The notes below the pieces were generated by a model. It made no database searches, had not been told where the DNA came from, and saw only the letters and a program-made list of their open reading frames with translations. Below are positions 17,273 to 25,731 of a DNA stretch of 64,000 nt, one piece after another. Position 1 is the first letter of the stretch. Every line of letters starts with the position of its first letter. This DNA is from Winogradskyella thalassocola. Lineage in GTDB: Bacteria; Bacteroidota; Bacteroidia; Flavobacteriales; Flavobacteriaceae. A program made the position numbers and the translations under genes. Where the stretch lies: NCBI RefSeq assembly GCF_900099995.1, contig NZ_FNCZ01000001.1:434001-498000 (forward strand), given 5' to 3'.

Positions 17273-17446
17273 CTAACTCTCTTTAGCCACCTCTAACGCC
17301 GTCAACTTATATTCAATCGCAGCCATTTCTTCTCCATAGTGAATAATTTCATCAGCAGATAGATTTGTTTTAGAGTTTACAATATCTAAAATATCCTGGC
17401 CTTTTTTGGAATAGTATATTATGGCAGTATCTATTTTTTTACCCAT
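17273..17446 (-). CDS. Small acidic cytoplasmic protein, unknown
   Basis: A 57-residue ORF with no membrane segment: MGKKIDTAIIYYSKKGQDIL, NLSADEIIHYGEEMAAIEYKLTALEVAKES. It is mostly helical by composition. Codon use resembles the neighbours and the reading frame is clean. It lies 16 bases downstream of the AraC regulator gene on the same strand, so it may be co-transcribed with it. No family is recognised. Confidence 0.5.
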   Translation of the reverse strand: MGKKIDTAIIYYSKKGQDILDIVNSKTNLSADEIIHYGEEMAAIEYKLTALEVAKES

Positions 17447-17462
17447 AAAAATTAAATTGTAA

Positions 17463-18341
17463 TTATTGAACCATTAGTTTTAACTCACCTCTATATTTAG
17501 AAGCGCTTTTACCAGTAAATTCTTTAAAGAGTTTATTGAAATGTGAAAAGTTATTAAAACCACACTCAAAACTAACATCTGCAATACTCATCTGACTTTC
17601 CGAAAGTAATTTAGTCGCATGTACAATACGGTATTCGTTTACCAACTTTGTAAATGTTTTACCTGTTACTTTTTTAAAGTAGCGACAAAACGCAGGCACC
17701 GTCATACTGACCTTGCTTGCAATTTCATCTAAACTAATATGCTCTTGAAAATTCTGGTTAACGTGCTTAAAGATGACATCAATCTTTGCACTATCTTGTG
17801 GTTCTGTTTCAAAAGCAAAGCCATCTGCATTTAAAATGGTATAATCCTCTGATTTTGCTAAACCATGCAGCACTTCCAACAAAATTAATATTTTCTTAAA
17901 GCCTTCTTTTTCATTTAGCTTTTCGATTTTCTTTCCTAACTTTTGTTTTGTTTTAACACCAAAAAGAATTCCTTTTTTAGACAACTCAAACATTTTATTA
18001 ATCGCTTCCATTTCTGGAATATCAAAAAAATGATCACCTAAAAATTCAGGTTTAAATTGCACTAAGGTTTCTGAACCATTTATAGTTAAACGATCTGTAA
18101 AACCATTGTGAGGCAAATTAGAGCCTAACAATAATAGCTGACTATTATTAAAATAAGATAAATGATTGCCTATATGACGTTTACCTTGACCTTTATTAAC
18201 ATAGACCAATTCTATTTCTGGATGAAAATGCCAAAACGGTTTTTTTTCTCCTTTGTAGGAGTCTATTTTATGCTTTCGTACTAATATGGAATTACCAAAA
18301 TCAGGGCTTATTTTTTCTAAAGTAGGTTTTCTTGTATTCAT
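17463..18341 (-). CDS. AraC family transcriptional regulator with N-terminal cupin
   Basis: A 292-residue regulator. The N-terminal cupin-like sensing domain shows FWHFHPEIELVYVNKGQGKRHIGN (about 37-60). The C-terminal AraC DNA-binding domain has two helix-turn-helix units (about 190-285): HISLDEIASKVSMTVPAFCRYFKKVTGKTF and MSIADVSFECGFNNFSHFNKLFKEFTGKSASKYR. It is divergent from two paralogous secreted-protein genes that share a duplicated upstream region, so it may control them (inference). A 16-base palindrome lies 32 bases before its start. Confidence 0.92.
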   Translation of the reverse strand: MNTRKPTLEKISPDFGNSILVRKHKIDSYKGEKKPFWHFHPEIELVYVNKGQGKRHIGNHLSYFNNSQLLLLGSNLPHNGFTDRLTINGSETLVQFKPEFLGDHFFDIPEMEAINKMFELSKKGILFGVKTKQKLGKKIEKLNEKEGFKKILILLEVLHGLAKSEDYTILNADGFAFETEPQDSAKIDVIFKHVNQNFQEHISLDEIASKVSMTVPAFCRYFKKVTGKTFTKLVNEYRIVHATKLLSESQMSIADVSFECGFNNFSHFNKLFKEFTGKSASKYRGELKLMVQ

Positions 18342-18357
18342 AATGTAATAATAAGTG

Positions 18358-18365
18358 CAAAGTTA
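18358..18365 (-). promoter_or_regulatory. Predicted -7 box of the AraC gene
   Basis: The minus strand reads TAACTTTG, an exact TAnnTTTG match, 17 bases before the ATG. The 16-base palindrome at 18373-18388 occupies its upstream side, including the expected -33 region. Confidence 0.55.
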
Positions 18366-18372
18366 AATCTAT

Positions 18373-18388
18373 TAGGTTTTAAAACCTA
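18373..18388. promoter_or_regulatory. Perfect 16-base palindrome upstream of the AraC gene
   Basis: TAGGTTTTAAAACCTA is its own reverse complement. Its right half is the start of the block conserved upstream of both secreted-protein genes (AACCTATAGCA). Its location fits an operator controlling the AraC gene, but the binding protein is not known. Confidence 0.5.
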
Positions 18389-18514
18389 TAGCAGATTACC
18401 ATTAATATACGCTATTTTAACCTAATATGATAATAAAACAACAGATTAAGATAATTATGCATACAAATGTGCCAAAATCCATGTTTTTCTAAAAGCATAA
18501 CCCTCATAACTTTG
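18383..18514 (+). promoter_or_regulatory. Conserved upstream block and promoter of secreted-protein gene 1
   Basis: Shared with 19455-19586 in sequence and spacing: AACCTATAGCA, GCTATTTTA, AATTATGCATA, and TAACTTTG (18507-18514) as -7 box. The distance from AACCTA to TAACTTTG is exactly 124 bases in both. The leader to the ATG at 18625 is about 105 bases long. The intergenic stretch 18342-18624 holds no other gene. Confidence 0.65.
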
Positions 18515-18624
18515 TAATGTAAAATCATTTAAACTGATACTTAAAAGATTGCAACTTAATAACTAGCACAAGTTATAAAACGCAGATTTTTAAATTTTAG
18601 TTGTAACCCAAAAAATGAAACATT

Positions 18625-19182
18625 ATGAAAACATTATTTAAAAACATTTTAGTATTAGCTGTGATGTTAGGAACATGCACAAGCTACGCAAATGCAACTT
18701 TAGAAGTTCTACCTACTTTTAATAGTGTAAAAAAAGGAAATTCTATTTCTGTTACTGATGCTAACGGAAAGATCGTTTTTAGTGGTCTTATAAATTTTAA
18801 TGGTAATATTAGTCACCTATACGATTTTTCACAATTGAACGATGGTACGTATATCATAGAAGTTAATAAAGATTTTGAAATTGAGATTAGCACTGTAGAA
18901 GTTAAAAACAATAGCGTTAGTTATATCAATAAGAAAAGTGAGAAGATTTTTAAACCCGTCTTTAGAATTGCTAATAATAAACTCATGATTTCTAAAATGG
19001 CTTTAAACAATCCAGAAATGGAAGTTGAGCTTTATTACGATAATGAATTAATTCATTCAGAGACGGTAAAAGGCAGTGATATATTAAATAGAGTGTACAA
19101 ACTCGATAATGCTATTAAAGGCGAATACACAGCCGTTGTTAAATCTAACGGCAGAGTATTTACTAAAAACTTTAAACTATAG
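18625..19182 (+). CDS. Secreted protein, paralogue 1 of a tandem pair
   Basis: A 185-residue protein with a signal peptide (MKTLFKNILVLAVMLGT, cut near residue 24). The mature part looks all-beta: SVTDANGKIVFSGLINFNG, YDFSQLNDGTYIIEVNKDFEIEI, ELYYDNELIHSETVKGSDILNRVYKLD and a last strand RVFTKNFKL. The segment VTDANGKIVFSG plus LNDGTYIIEV resembles the Por-type sorting fold seen at the tail of T9SS cargo, but here it is near the N-terminus of a small protein. It is similar throughout to the protein at 19663-20220. Function unknown. Confidence 0.8.
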   Translation: MKTLFKNILVLAVMLGTCTSYANATLEVLPTFNSVKKGNSISVTDANGKIVFSGLINFNGNISHLYDFSQLNDGTYIIEVNKDFEIEISTVEVKNNSVSYINKKSEKIFKPVFRIANNKLMISKMALNNPEMEVELYYDNELIHSETVKGSDILNRVYKLDNAIKGEYTAVVKSNGRVFTKNFKL

Positions 19183-19213
19183 ATTGTTGAATGTGAATTA
19201 GAATTATTTATTT

Positions 19214-19245
19214 AAAAGTGGACCATACAACGTCCACTTTTTTTT
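19214..19245 (+). terminator. Terminator after secreted-protein gene 1
   Basis: AAAAGTGGAC and GTCCACTTTT form a 10-base stem with an 8-base loop, followed by T residues. The same AAAAGTGG stem core recurs after the paralogue, so the terminator was duplicated along with the gene. Confidence 0.9.
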
Positions 19246-19454
19246 GGTTAAAATAATATCATTCAATAAATACTCATGTAATTGTACAATTAGCTTTTGT
19301 AATTATTATTTGCCAACACAACTCTGTCTTCTATCACTGTTTTTAATGATGAAAGCTTAAAACTACCCCATTTCCATCTTTTGCTTAAAAAGATATTTCT
19401 TTTATAAGGTATAATGTATGACTTGTTTTACACTTAAAAGCTAAGCACATCACA

Positions 19455-19586
19455 AACCTATAGCAAATTAACATCAATATGTGCTATTTTACCCTATATG
19501 ACTACACTCAACTATCTTTAGGTTAATTATGCATATAAATATACCAATATGGTTGTTTTTGAATATGTAAACCTACTATAACTTTG
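19455..19586 (+). promoter_or_regulatory. Conserved upstream block and promoter of secreted-protein gene 2
   Basis: The second copy of the block at 18383-18514, with the same order of elements and the -7 box TAACTTTG at 19579-19586. The leader is about 70 bases, shorter than in copy 1. The rest of 19246-19454 shows no gene. Confidence 0.65.
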
Positions 19587-19662
19587 CAGTATCAAATCGT
19601 TTAGAGCTGGAGTCACACCCCAAATCATAAATTCAGCTTTACAACGATTAAAATTAAAAATT

Positions 19663-20220
19663 ATGAAAACATTATTTAGAAACATTTTAGTATTAGCTGT
19701 GATGTTAGGAACATTAACAAGCTACGCAAACGAAACCATAAAAGACACACCTTCTTCTAAGATGCTTAGCGAAGGAGATCATATTTCTGTATCTAACGCT
19801 TCTGGTGAAGTCCTTTACAGTGGACGTATTAATTATAACGGACAAATGAAAAGTCTTTATGATTTTTCTCAATTAGAAAATGGTATCTATACTGTTGAAG
19901 TGAACAAGGATTATGAAATTGAAATTAATTCAGTTCAAGTAAAAAACCATTTGGTTACATTTTTAGAAACTTCAAACAAAAAGATTTTTAAGCCTGTATT
20001 TAGATCTAAAGATTCTCAAATTATCATTTCTAAGTTAGCTATTGATACTAACAAAATGACTGTTGAGTTATACTTTGAAAACGATCTTATCCATTCAGAA
20101 ACCATAAAAGGTAATGATATTTTAAACAGAGTTTACAAATTAGACCAAAACCTTAAAGGCAACTATACCGCGATTATTAGAGCAAATGATCGTGTGTTTG
20201 TCGAAAATTTCAAGATTTAG
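19663..20220 (+). CDS. Secreted protein, paralogue 2 of a tandem pair
   Basis: Also 185 residues, with a signal peptide nearly identical to that of paralogue 1 (MKTLFRNILVLAVMLGTLTSYAN). The cores match closely (SVSNASGEVLYSGRINYNG, YDFSQLENGIYTVEVNKDYEIEI, IFKPVFR, ELYFENDLIHSETIKGNDILNRVYKLD), while surface positions have diverged. The pair therefore arose by tandem duplication including promoter and terminator, and both copies look intact. Function unknown. Confidence 0.8.
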   Translation: MKTLFRNILVLAVMLGTLTSYANETIKDTPSSKMLSEGDHISVSNASGEVLYSGRINYNGQMKSLYDFSQLENGIYTVEVNKDYEIEINSVQVKNHLVTFLETSNKKIFKPVFRSKDSQIIISKLAIDTNKMTVELYFENDLIHSETIKGNDILNRVYKLDQNLKGNYTAIIRANDRVFVENFKI

Positions 20221-20250
20221 ATTATTGTTTATTTATTAGTTTATTTAGTT

Positions 20251-20283
20251 AAAAGTGGGTTGTAGAGAGCCCACTTTTTTTTT
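20251..20283 (+). terminator. Terminator after secreted-protein gene 2
   Basis: AAAAGTGGG and CCCACTTTT form a 9-base stem followed by T residues. It ends directly before the 3' end of the converging radical SAM gene at 20286. Confidence 0.9.
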
Positions 20284-20285
20284 GT

Positions 20286-21362
20286 TTAAAATAGTTTCAT
20301 TTGCCCATCTTTAAAAGGCTCATGAAGATCCGTATTTAACTTTGGCATTGCTTTATTTTTAAAATATTTTAATCGCGCCAACGTTACTAAATCGTTGATT
20401 TGTTGCGCAATTTGCCCTTCTCCTCGCATTCTCACTCCATACCGACTTTCGTTAAGCGTGCCTCCATGGCAACTTTCAATTTGATGTAATACTTTATCCG
20501 CTCTGTCGGGCATTGTTTTTTTAATCCAATCGCTAAAAATTTCTCCAATTGCCCCGTTTAATCTTACAATAGTGTGCCCAATACTTAAAGCTCCTGCTTC
20601 TGATACTGCTTTCGCCATTGGCAGAATTTCATGACTATTAATGGATGGAATAATTGGTGCCAACATCACATTTACAGGAATACCATTATCGCTTAATTCT
20701 TTTACAACCTGAAGTCGTTTTTTAATCGTTGCTGTTCTTGGTTCTAAAACTCGTCTAGTGTCTTCTGAGAGTGATGTTATAGAAACATTTACTGATATTA
20801 AGTTATCTTTAGACAATGCCTTTAGCAAATCTAAATCTCTTAAGATTAAAGCATTCTTGGTAATGATACCAACAGGATGTTTATATTTTAAAAACACTTT
20901 TAAACATTCTCTTGTTATCTCAAATTGCTTTTCGGCTGGTTGGTAACAATCTGTGTTGCCAGACATAATAATTGGGTATGCTTTCCAGCTTTTCTTTTTC
21001 AGGTGAGCTTCTAAAAGCTTTGCTGCGTCTTTTTTAACCAATATCTTACGTTCAAAATCTAGACCCGCACTGTAACCCCAAAATTCGTGCGAATTCCGTG
21101 CGTAACAATAAATACAACCATGTTCGCAACCTTGATACATGTTCATAGAATAGGCCATCCCCACATCTGGACTCGTTACTTTATTAACAATCGTCTTTGG
21201 AAATACATTAAGATATTGAGTTTTGTTTTTATCTACAATTTCACCTTCCTTATGGCAAAACTCTAGAAAATCATCTCGCATTTCATAAGACAACTCAAAA
21301 AAACGATTATCTGTATTTTGTTGAGCACCTCTGCCTTTAATTGTAGATTTGGAATGTATCAT
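20286..21362 (-). CDS. PA0069-type radical SAM protein
   Basis: A 358-residue radical SAM enzyme. The cluster-binding motif is CEHGCIYCYAR (CxxxCxxC, about residue 80), preceded by the family's SPDVGMAYSMNMYQ segment and followed by FERKILVKKDAAKLL and an IIMSGNTDCYQPAEK substrate-side motif. These features match the PA0069/Rv2578c group, related to spore photoproduct lyase-like SplB. The reaction is unknown. It is a stand-alone gene converging on the secreted-protein pair. Confidence 0.9.
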   Translation of the reverse strand: MIHSKSTIKGRGAQQNTDNRFFELSYEMRDDFLEFCHKEGEIVDKNKTQYLNVFPKTIVNKVTSPDVGMAYSMNMYQGCEHGCIYCYARNSHEFWGYSAGLDFERKILVKKDAAKLLEAHLKKKSWKAYPIIMSGNTDCYQPAEKQFEITRECLKVFLKYKHPVGIITKNALILRDLDLLKALSKDNLISVNVSITSLSEDTRRVLEPRTATIKKRLQVVKELSDNGIPVNVMLAPIIPSINSHEILPMAKAVSEAGALSIGHTIVRLNGAIGEIFSDWIKKTMPDRADKVLHQIESCHGGTLNESRYGVRMRGEGQIAQQINDLVTLARLKYFKNKAMPKLNTDLHEPFKDGQMKLF

Positions 21363-21671
21363 ACCCTAAAATTAGCATGAAAAACGGCTGAACGTGGCTA
21401 CAAGTTGTAGTTTTAACTTAATTAACTATGGTATCCAAAACCGCATTAGTTTTTGTATCTATCAATATTACTTTGGTGTTTTACTCAAAACTAGAAATAC
21501 CAGCTTAAATACCAGAATGTACATTATTTAGAGCACTAAAAGTAGATACTAATGTAAGACGACCTATTGAGATCTATAACTTTTACTAATATACAACTCT
21601 GAATCTGTCGATGGACAAATCCAGAGTTTAGATTTAAAATAGTAGAGGCTATTTTGTCTATTACAATAGCT
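21363..21671. other. Intergenic stretch without a recognised gene
   Basis: AT-rich sequence upstream of the radical SAM gene. No ORF with protein-like composition and no strong hairpin was seen; the radical SAM promoter should lie at its left end. Confidence 0.4.
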
Positions 21672-21811
21672 CTAAAAGTTTTTATCTTTTGAGGCTTTAA
21701 TTGCTAATAGAACAACAACCATTGCTCCTAGTATTGAAGCAACAACGTTAATCTCTCCTGTCACAATGATACCACTGTAACGGCTAATAAGATGTAGATT
21801 AAACGTTTCAT
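21672..21811 (-). pseudogene. Possible broken small membrane-protein gene
   Basis: On the minus strand an ATG at 21811 opens MKRLIYILLAVTVVSL and then stops; shifting by one base continues as VTGEINVVASILGAMVVVLLAIKASKDKNF with a stop at 21672. Restoring one base near 21763 would give a 46-residue two-helix membrane protein with a basic tail. The two hydrophobic halves fit together well, but the ORF is short and chance cannot be excluded. Confidence 0.3.
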
Positions 21812-21870
21812 AAGGACTAATAATTAATTTCGAAGAAAAGCATTTACATTAAAGCGAACCAACTACAACT

Positions 21871-22362
21871 CTATAAGTTGTATTTAAAAATTGCGCCTGC
21901 ATTTAATATGCCACCTGGCGCAATACTGCTATAAGTTGAAACTATTCTAAGGCCATAATGCAGTTTGCTTTTTAAACCAAATAAGACTTGAACACCTAAA
22001 TCAATCCCTAAGCCATTATCGTCTTCAAGTTCTAGCTTCTTATCAAAATTAACGTAAGAAAACCCAAAAATGGATTCAAGCTTAGAAGCTTCAGATTTTC
22101 CGAAATCATAATTTACATGAAATGCATACTTGTCTAATTTATACTTTAAGTCTAAATCCTTATTTTCCATTGTTGCATTGGACGCACTTAGGACCAGAGT
22201 TATATCCGAATTTAAGTTGTAACCCAACAAACCTTCAATGTTTAGTCCCACATCCTTTTGCATAAACTGCTCACTAAGATCAAACCCTAATGTAAATTTA
22301 GATTGAGCGAATAGAATAGAATTGAACAGAGATAATACAATAATAAATAATCTTGTTTTCAT
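21871..22362 (-). CDS. Outer-membrane beta-barrel protein (small porin-like)
   Basis: A 163-residue protein with a signal peptide (cut after LFAQ) and amphipathic strands throughout: FTLGFDLSEQF, LNIEGLLGYNL, YAFHVNYDFG, LHYGLRIVSTYSS, ending GAIFKYNL with an aromatic near the C-terminus. This is the size and pattern of 8-stranded OmpW/OmpA-barrel-like proteins. No loop motif gives a function. It is downstream of, and on the same strand as, the response regulator gene. Confidence 0.7.
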   Translation of the reverse strand: MKTRLFIIVLSLFNSILFAQSKFTLGFDLSEQFMQKDVGLNIEGLLGYNLNSDITLVLSASNATMENKDLDLKYKLDKYAFHVNYDFGKSEASKLESIFGFSYVNFDKKLELEDDNGLGIDLGVQVLFGLKSKLHYGLRIVSTYSSIAPGGILNAGAIFKYNL

Positions 22363-22707
22363 GGTTTTTAATTTTGATTGTTTATTTGGATTTATATAAA
22401 TTAGATTGTTATTTAAAAAACCTTATTTCAAGTATTTTATACAAAAAAAAAAACACTTTTTATTCTGGTTTTAGCAAACTTGTGACAGCACTTTACTTAT
22501 ATTGGCTTTCTCGATTATATTTTAACTATCTGCTTTTATCTAATATGTAACTATACCCTCGTTTTCATTTAAAAACATATTGGTTACCACCAAAAATGTT
22601 TACATGAATTAAGTTGCAACATATTGACATTGTAAATGTAACATGAGAAAAAGAGGTAGTGTTACGGTTAATCCGTAATCTATGTTAAAGTTAAAAAATG
22701 GTTGAAA
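22363..22707. other. Intergenic stretch between barrel gene and response regulator gene
   Basis: AT-rich sequence with no convincing ORF on either strand. Transcription from the right would read through the end of the response regulator gene into this region; no strong terminator hairpin was identified. It should contain the barrel gene's promoter. Confidence 0.4.
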
Positions 22708-23364
22708 TTAAAGTAGGCCGAGTTTGCGTACTTCTCTTAAAATATCTTCATCGTTACCTTTGGTAATGCCTAAGACATCTTTTATAATAGATTTACGTTT
22801 TTCTACAGCACTTTGGGAAAGCGCCAGATGCGTAGGTAGGTTTTTTGTCTTAATACCTTGTGCTAAAAGTTCAATGATTTTCCTATTGGTAGTATCTAAA
22901 AGTTCTTCCTTTGAGATGAGTAGTTTTTTTGCCTTCTTTACGCTTTCAGAAAAGTAATAGTTTCCTTTTGTGATTTCAGAGAAAGCATCAAGTAACTCTT
23001 CCCCATCAATATCACTTTTTACCAAAAGGCCTTGAGGGTTTACTTTTTTAAGAATATTGTATAAAACTATGGCTTCTGTATGTGAAGTAATAATAACAAT
23101 TTTAGTTTCTAGGAAGTACATTTGCATTAAACGAGCAATATCCTGACCATTAAATATATTTTGATCCTCATAAGGCGGAATGCTGTAGTCTATTACAGCT
23201 AAAGCAAAATGATTTCTATTCTGAGATGTTGTTATAATCTTATATGCTTCTTCACAATTATAACATGCCGTAATATTAAGAAACTCATTGATATCGCTTA
23301 AAGACAAAATACTTTTATAGCCATCTATTTGGATAGGATGGTCGTCAATAATCAATACTTCCAT
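22708..23364 (-). CDS. Response regulator with LuxR-like C-terminal domain
   Basis: A 218-residue response regulator. The receiver domain starts MEVLIIDDHPIQIDGYKSIL (acidic pair Asp7-Asp8) with the phospho-acceptor Asp near residue 59 in LAVIDYSIPP, and the conserved Thr and Lys follow in IVIITSHTEA and LVKSDIDG. The C-terminal helix-turn-helix (about 155-215) is LuxR-like: TNRKIIELLAQGIKTKNLPTHLALSQSAVEKRKSIIKDVLG. The adjacent HisKA_3-type kinase gene (23462-25511) is its probable partner. Confidence 0.92.
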   Translation of the reverse strand: MEVLIIDDHPIQIDGYKSILSLSDINEFLNITACYNCEEAYKIITTSQNRNHFALAVIDYSIPPYEDQNIFNGQDIARLMQMYFLETKIVIITSHTEAIVLYNILKKVNPQGLLVKSDIDGEELLDAFSEITKGNYYFSESVKKAKKLLISKEELLDTTNRKIIELLAQGIKTKNLPTHLALSQSAVEKRKSIIKDVLGITKGNDEDILREVRKLGLL

Positions 23365-23461
23365 AGAGTAGTTCTAAAATAGACTAGGTGCAAAACCAAA
23401 TATAAAAAAATTAATCAATACTTATCTTTGGATTCAACTTAATCCTTTTTAACAAAAAGTA

Positions 23462-24625
23462 TTAAAACGTTTTGGGTATAGAAATTGAAAGCGTTGTGCC
23501 TAAATTACGTTGCGATTCTATGTTTAGTTCCGAGTTTATTTTACCAGCTCTTTCCTTCATATTTTTTATACCAATACCTTTTGATTTGGTAGTATTATGA
23601 AAACCTACACCATTATCTATAAGCTCAATAACAATATGTGTTTCCGTTTGCGCCATCTTTACTATAACCGTATTGGCTTTAGCATGTTTATTAATATTAT
23701 GTAGTCCCTCTTGGAGTATACGGTATACTTCAATTTTAGTAGCATTAGATACAACCTTCCAGTCTATAAGTTCATCAAAATATAAATTGAGTTTTAATTT
23801 TGAATCACCAGTAATATTTTCAAACAAACCTGAAATCATTTTGGTAAAATTCACTTGATCTGAAAATAAGTCTTCACTCAGATTATGTGAAATAGCACGT
23901 ATTTCTTTTTCTACGTCTTGTAAACTTTTTATATAAGGCAAACACTTTTCAACAGTTTCAGCATCTTTTCTTTTGTTAAGCACAAATAGATTTAAACGAA
24001 TACCAGAAAGCTTACCTAATATTCCATCATGCAACTCTTGAGACATACGTTTTTTTTCAAAATGCTTTCCTTGCTCTATTTTAAATTGCTCTTCCAGCAT
24101 TAGGTTATACAAGCTCTCATTAGCTTCTAATTCCTTTTGAGCTAGAACTAATTCTTTGTTTTTTAATTTTCTGGCTCTATTGATATAGACCATAATTGAT
24201 ATTACTAAAATGAGTACACTTAATAGTGTTGCAACCCAAAATCCTTTATCGGCTTTGTCTCTTTGTTTTTCAGCAGATTGTTTTTCTTTTATTAAGTTTT
24301 CAGTATTAAACTCAATTAAAGCAAACTTTTCTTGTTGGTTGCGTTCGTTTAAAGTAATACTATCTTGTAAGGTTAAATAGGTTTCATACCAGTGTCCTGT
24401 TTTTGTTAGACTATCGGTTTGTGCCATTAAATGTATGGCTTTAAGCTCCTCTCCTAATTGTCCATTTTTTTTAGTGGTATGGTATGCCTTTTGTGCAAAA
24501 TAAAAAGCCGAATCATTATTTTTTATATCCTTATAATAATTAGCCAAAAGCAACTCTCCCGTACTACGCGACGGCGAATCTACACTGTCGTGAACGCGCA
24601 GCGCTTTATTAAAAAGCGGCATCAC
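23462..24625 (-). CDS. Histidine kinase C-terminal half of a frameshifted TPR kinase
   Basis: Reads as 387 residues from a GTG at 24625, but its frame is open back to about 24682 and continues the TPR protein encoded at 24651-25511 in another frame. It has remaining TPR-like helices, one membrane helix (FWVATLLSVLILVISIMVYI), a coiled coil, a HisKA_3 motif with the phospho-acceptor in MSQELHDGILGKLSGIRLNL, and a HATPase domain (EGLHNINKHAKA, IELIDNGVGF, GIGIKNMKERAGKI). This is the periplasmic-TPR/cytoplasmic NarL-type kinase design common in Bacteroidota. It partners the response regulator at 22708. The start at 24625 is probably artificial. Confidence 0.85.
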   Translation of the reverse strand: MMPLFNKALRVHDSVDSPSRSTGELLLANYYKDIKNNDSAFYFAQKAYHTTKKNGQLGEELKAIHLMAQTDSLTKTGHWYETYLTLQDSITLNERNQQEKFALIEFNTENLIKEKQSAEKQRDKADKGFWVATLLSVLILVISIMVYINRARKLKNKELVLAQKELEANESLYNLMLEEQFKIEQGKHFEKKRMSQELHDGILGKLSGIRLNLFVLNKRKDAETVEKCLPYIKSLQDVEKEIRAISHNLSEDLFSDQVNFTKMISGLFENITGDSKLKLNLYFDELIDWKVVSNATKIEVYRILQEGLHNINKHAKANTVIVKMAQTETHIVIELIDNGVGFHNTTKSKGIGIKNMKERAGKINSELNIESQRNLGTTLSISIPKTF

Positions 24626-24650
24626 CTTATTTTTGTTTAACTTATGCCTA

Positions 24651-25511
24651 TTATATGCCCAATTTTCTAAGAGGTAGGCATAATTTTATAGGATTTTGTT
24701 TGGGAAATACACCTATGTAATCTGTTTGTTCAAAATAAGTTTCTGCTTCCTCATAATGGCCTTGCTGCATTTTTAAAACACCAATATTTAATAACGATTG
24801 AGCCTTTAATCTTAATTGATAGGGTTTTTGCTTTTCATTAAAATATTCTGTTACATTAAGCGCCTTATTATGGTAATCAAAAGCTAAACCATATTTTTCG
24901 GTCTCAGTAAATAATTTACCTAAAGTATTATAAACACCATATTTAGCCAAAAAATTATCATCATCTTCAACTATTTTTAATGCTTCTACAGCATATTTTT
25001 CACTTTTTGTGTAATCTTTGACAGATTTTAAGATTAATGACAAATTTGACAATGCACTTCTTTGAGTATTCTTATCTTTTGTTACTGAAAAATAAGTAGA
25101 TGCCTTATAGTTATAGTAAAAAGCACTATCTTTCTTCTTTGAATTTAAAAAATTATCACCAATATACATATTGCTTCGGGCAATAATAAAAGTATCCTTA
25201 GCCTGGGTAGCTAATTTCAAAGCTGTTAAAGCACTTTTATATTCTCCTTTTAAATCACTAATGCTATAATATCTATTCGCAACTTTTAAATAATTTTTCC
25301 TTTTTGTAGAATCGTTTTTTCTTTTATTTAGATAATTCTCAATTTTATGGATAGCTTCCTTTCTAGTATCAAAAGTCAAGGAATCATTATATGCCACATT
25401 AAACAAAGAATCCACCTTTTTTGATAAAGGTGGTTCTACATTATTATATACTTCTTGTTTACAAGAAATAAAAAGGAAAATGGTTAATAAGAAAAATAAA
25501 TACTTTTTCAT
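24651..25511 (-). CDS. TPR lipoprotein N-terminal half of a frameshifted TPR kinase
   Basis: Residues 1-286: signal peptide with lipobox (FISC, Cys17), then at least four TPR-like helix pairs (for example YKSALTALKLATQA, AEKYAVEALKIVEDDD-like and YGLAFDYHNKALNVTEYF). The frame ends shortly after KQNPIKL; a one-base shift at the AAAA run (minus strand, 24684-24687) restores YAYLLENWAYNRHKLNK and joins the kinase half. Together they would give one sensor of about 690 residues. Either the gene is inactivated, or the base is a sequencing or assembly error. Confidence 0.8.
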   Translation of the reverse strand: MKKYLFFLLTIFLFISCKQEVYNNVEPPLSKKVDSLFNVAYNDSLTFDTRKEAIHKIENYLNKRKNDSTKRKNYLKVANRYYSISDLKGEYKSALTALKLATQAKDTFIIARSNMYIGDNFLNSKKKDSAFYYNYKASTYFSVTKDKNTQRSALSNLSLILKSVKDYTKSEKYAVEALKIVEDDDNFLAKYGVYNTLGKLFTETEKYGLAFDYHNKALNVTEYFNEKQKPYQLRLKAQSLLNIGVLKMQQGHYEEAETYFEQTDYIGVFPKQNPIKLCLPLRKLGI

Positions 25512-25589
25512 TCTCTAAAAATAAAGAAATAGAAATAGCAGAGAGACCCATTATAGTAAAACCATACTTTTTGTTAAAGTAATTGGGAA

Positions 25590-25647
25590 GAAAGAAAAAA
25601 AAAACCTCTGTTAATTGACGTTATATGGTTGTCAATTAACAGAGGTT
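25590..25647 (-). terminator. Terminator of the secreted protein/small membrane protein pair
   Basis: A perfect 17-base inverted repeat (arms AACCTCTGTTAATTGAC, 25603-25619 and 25631-25647) with an 11-base loop. On the minus strand the stem is followed by a long T run (the A-rich stretch 25590-25602), so it terminates leftward transcription from 25732-26753. Confidence 0.88.
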
Positions 25648-25731
25648 GTCTATTTGCAATATAATTAACAGAAAAACTAAACTATGAATTTAACTCTTAA
25701 CTGCTATTTTTTAATACATTGTTTTACCACG

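Noticed and set aside
661..19436. The 17-base match GACTTGTTTTACACTTA at 661-677 and 19420-19436 as a shared regulatory element
   Set aside because: No common position relative to promoters or start codons; a single AT-rich match of this length may be chance or a remnant of a repeat.
22353..22550. Plus-strand 65-residue ORF between barrel gene and response regulator
   Set aside because: Aromatic-rich low-complexity translation of AT-rich DNA with a Lys run; it begins inside the barrel gene's start.
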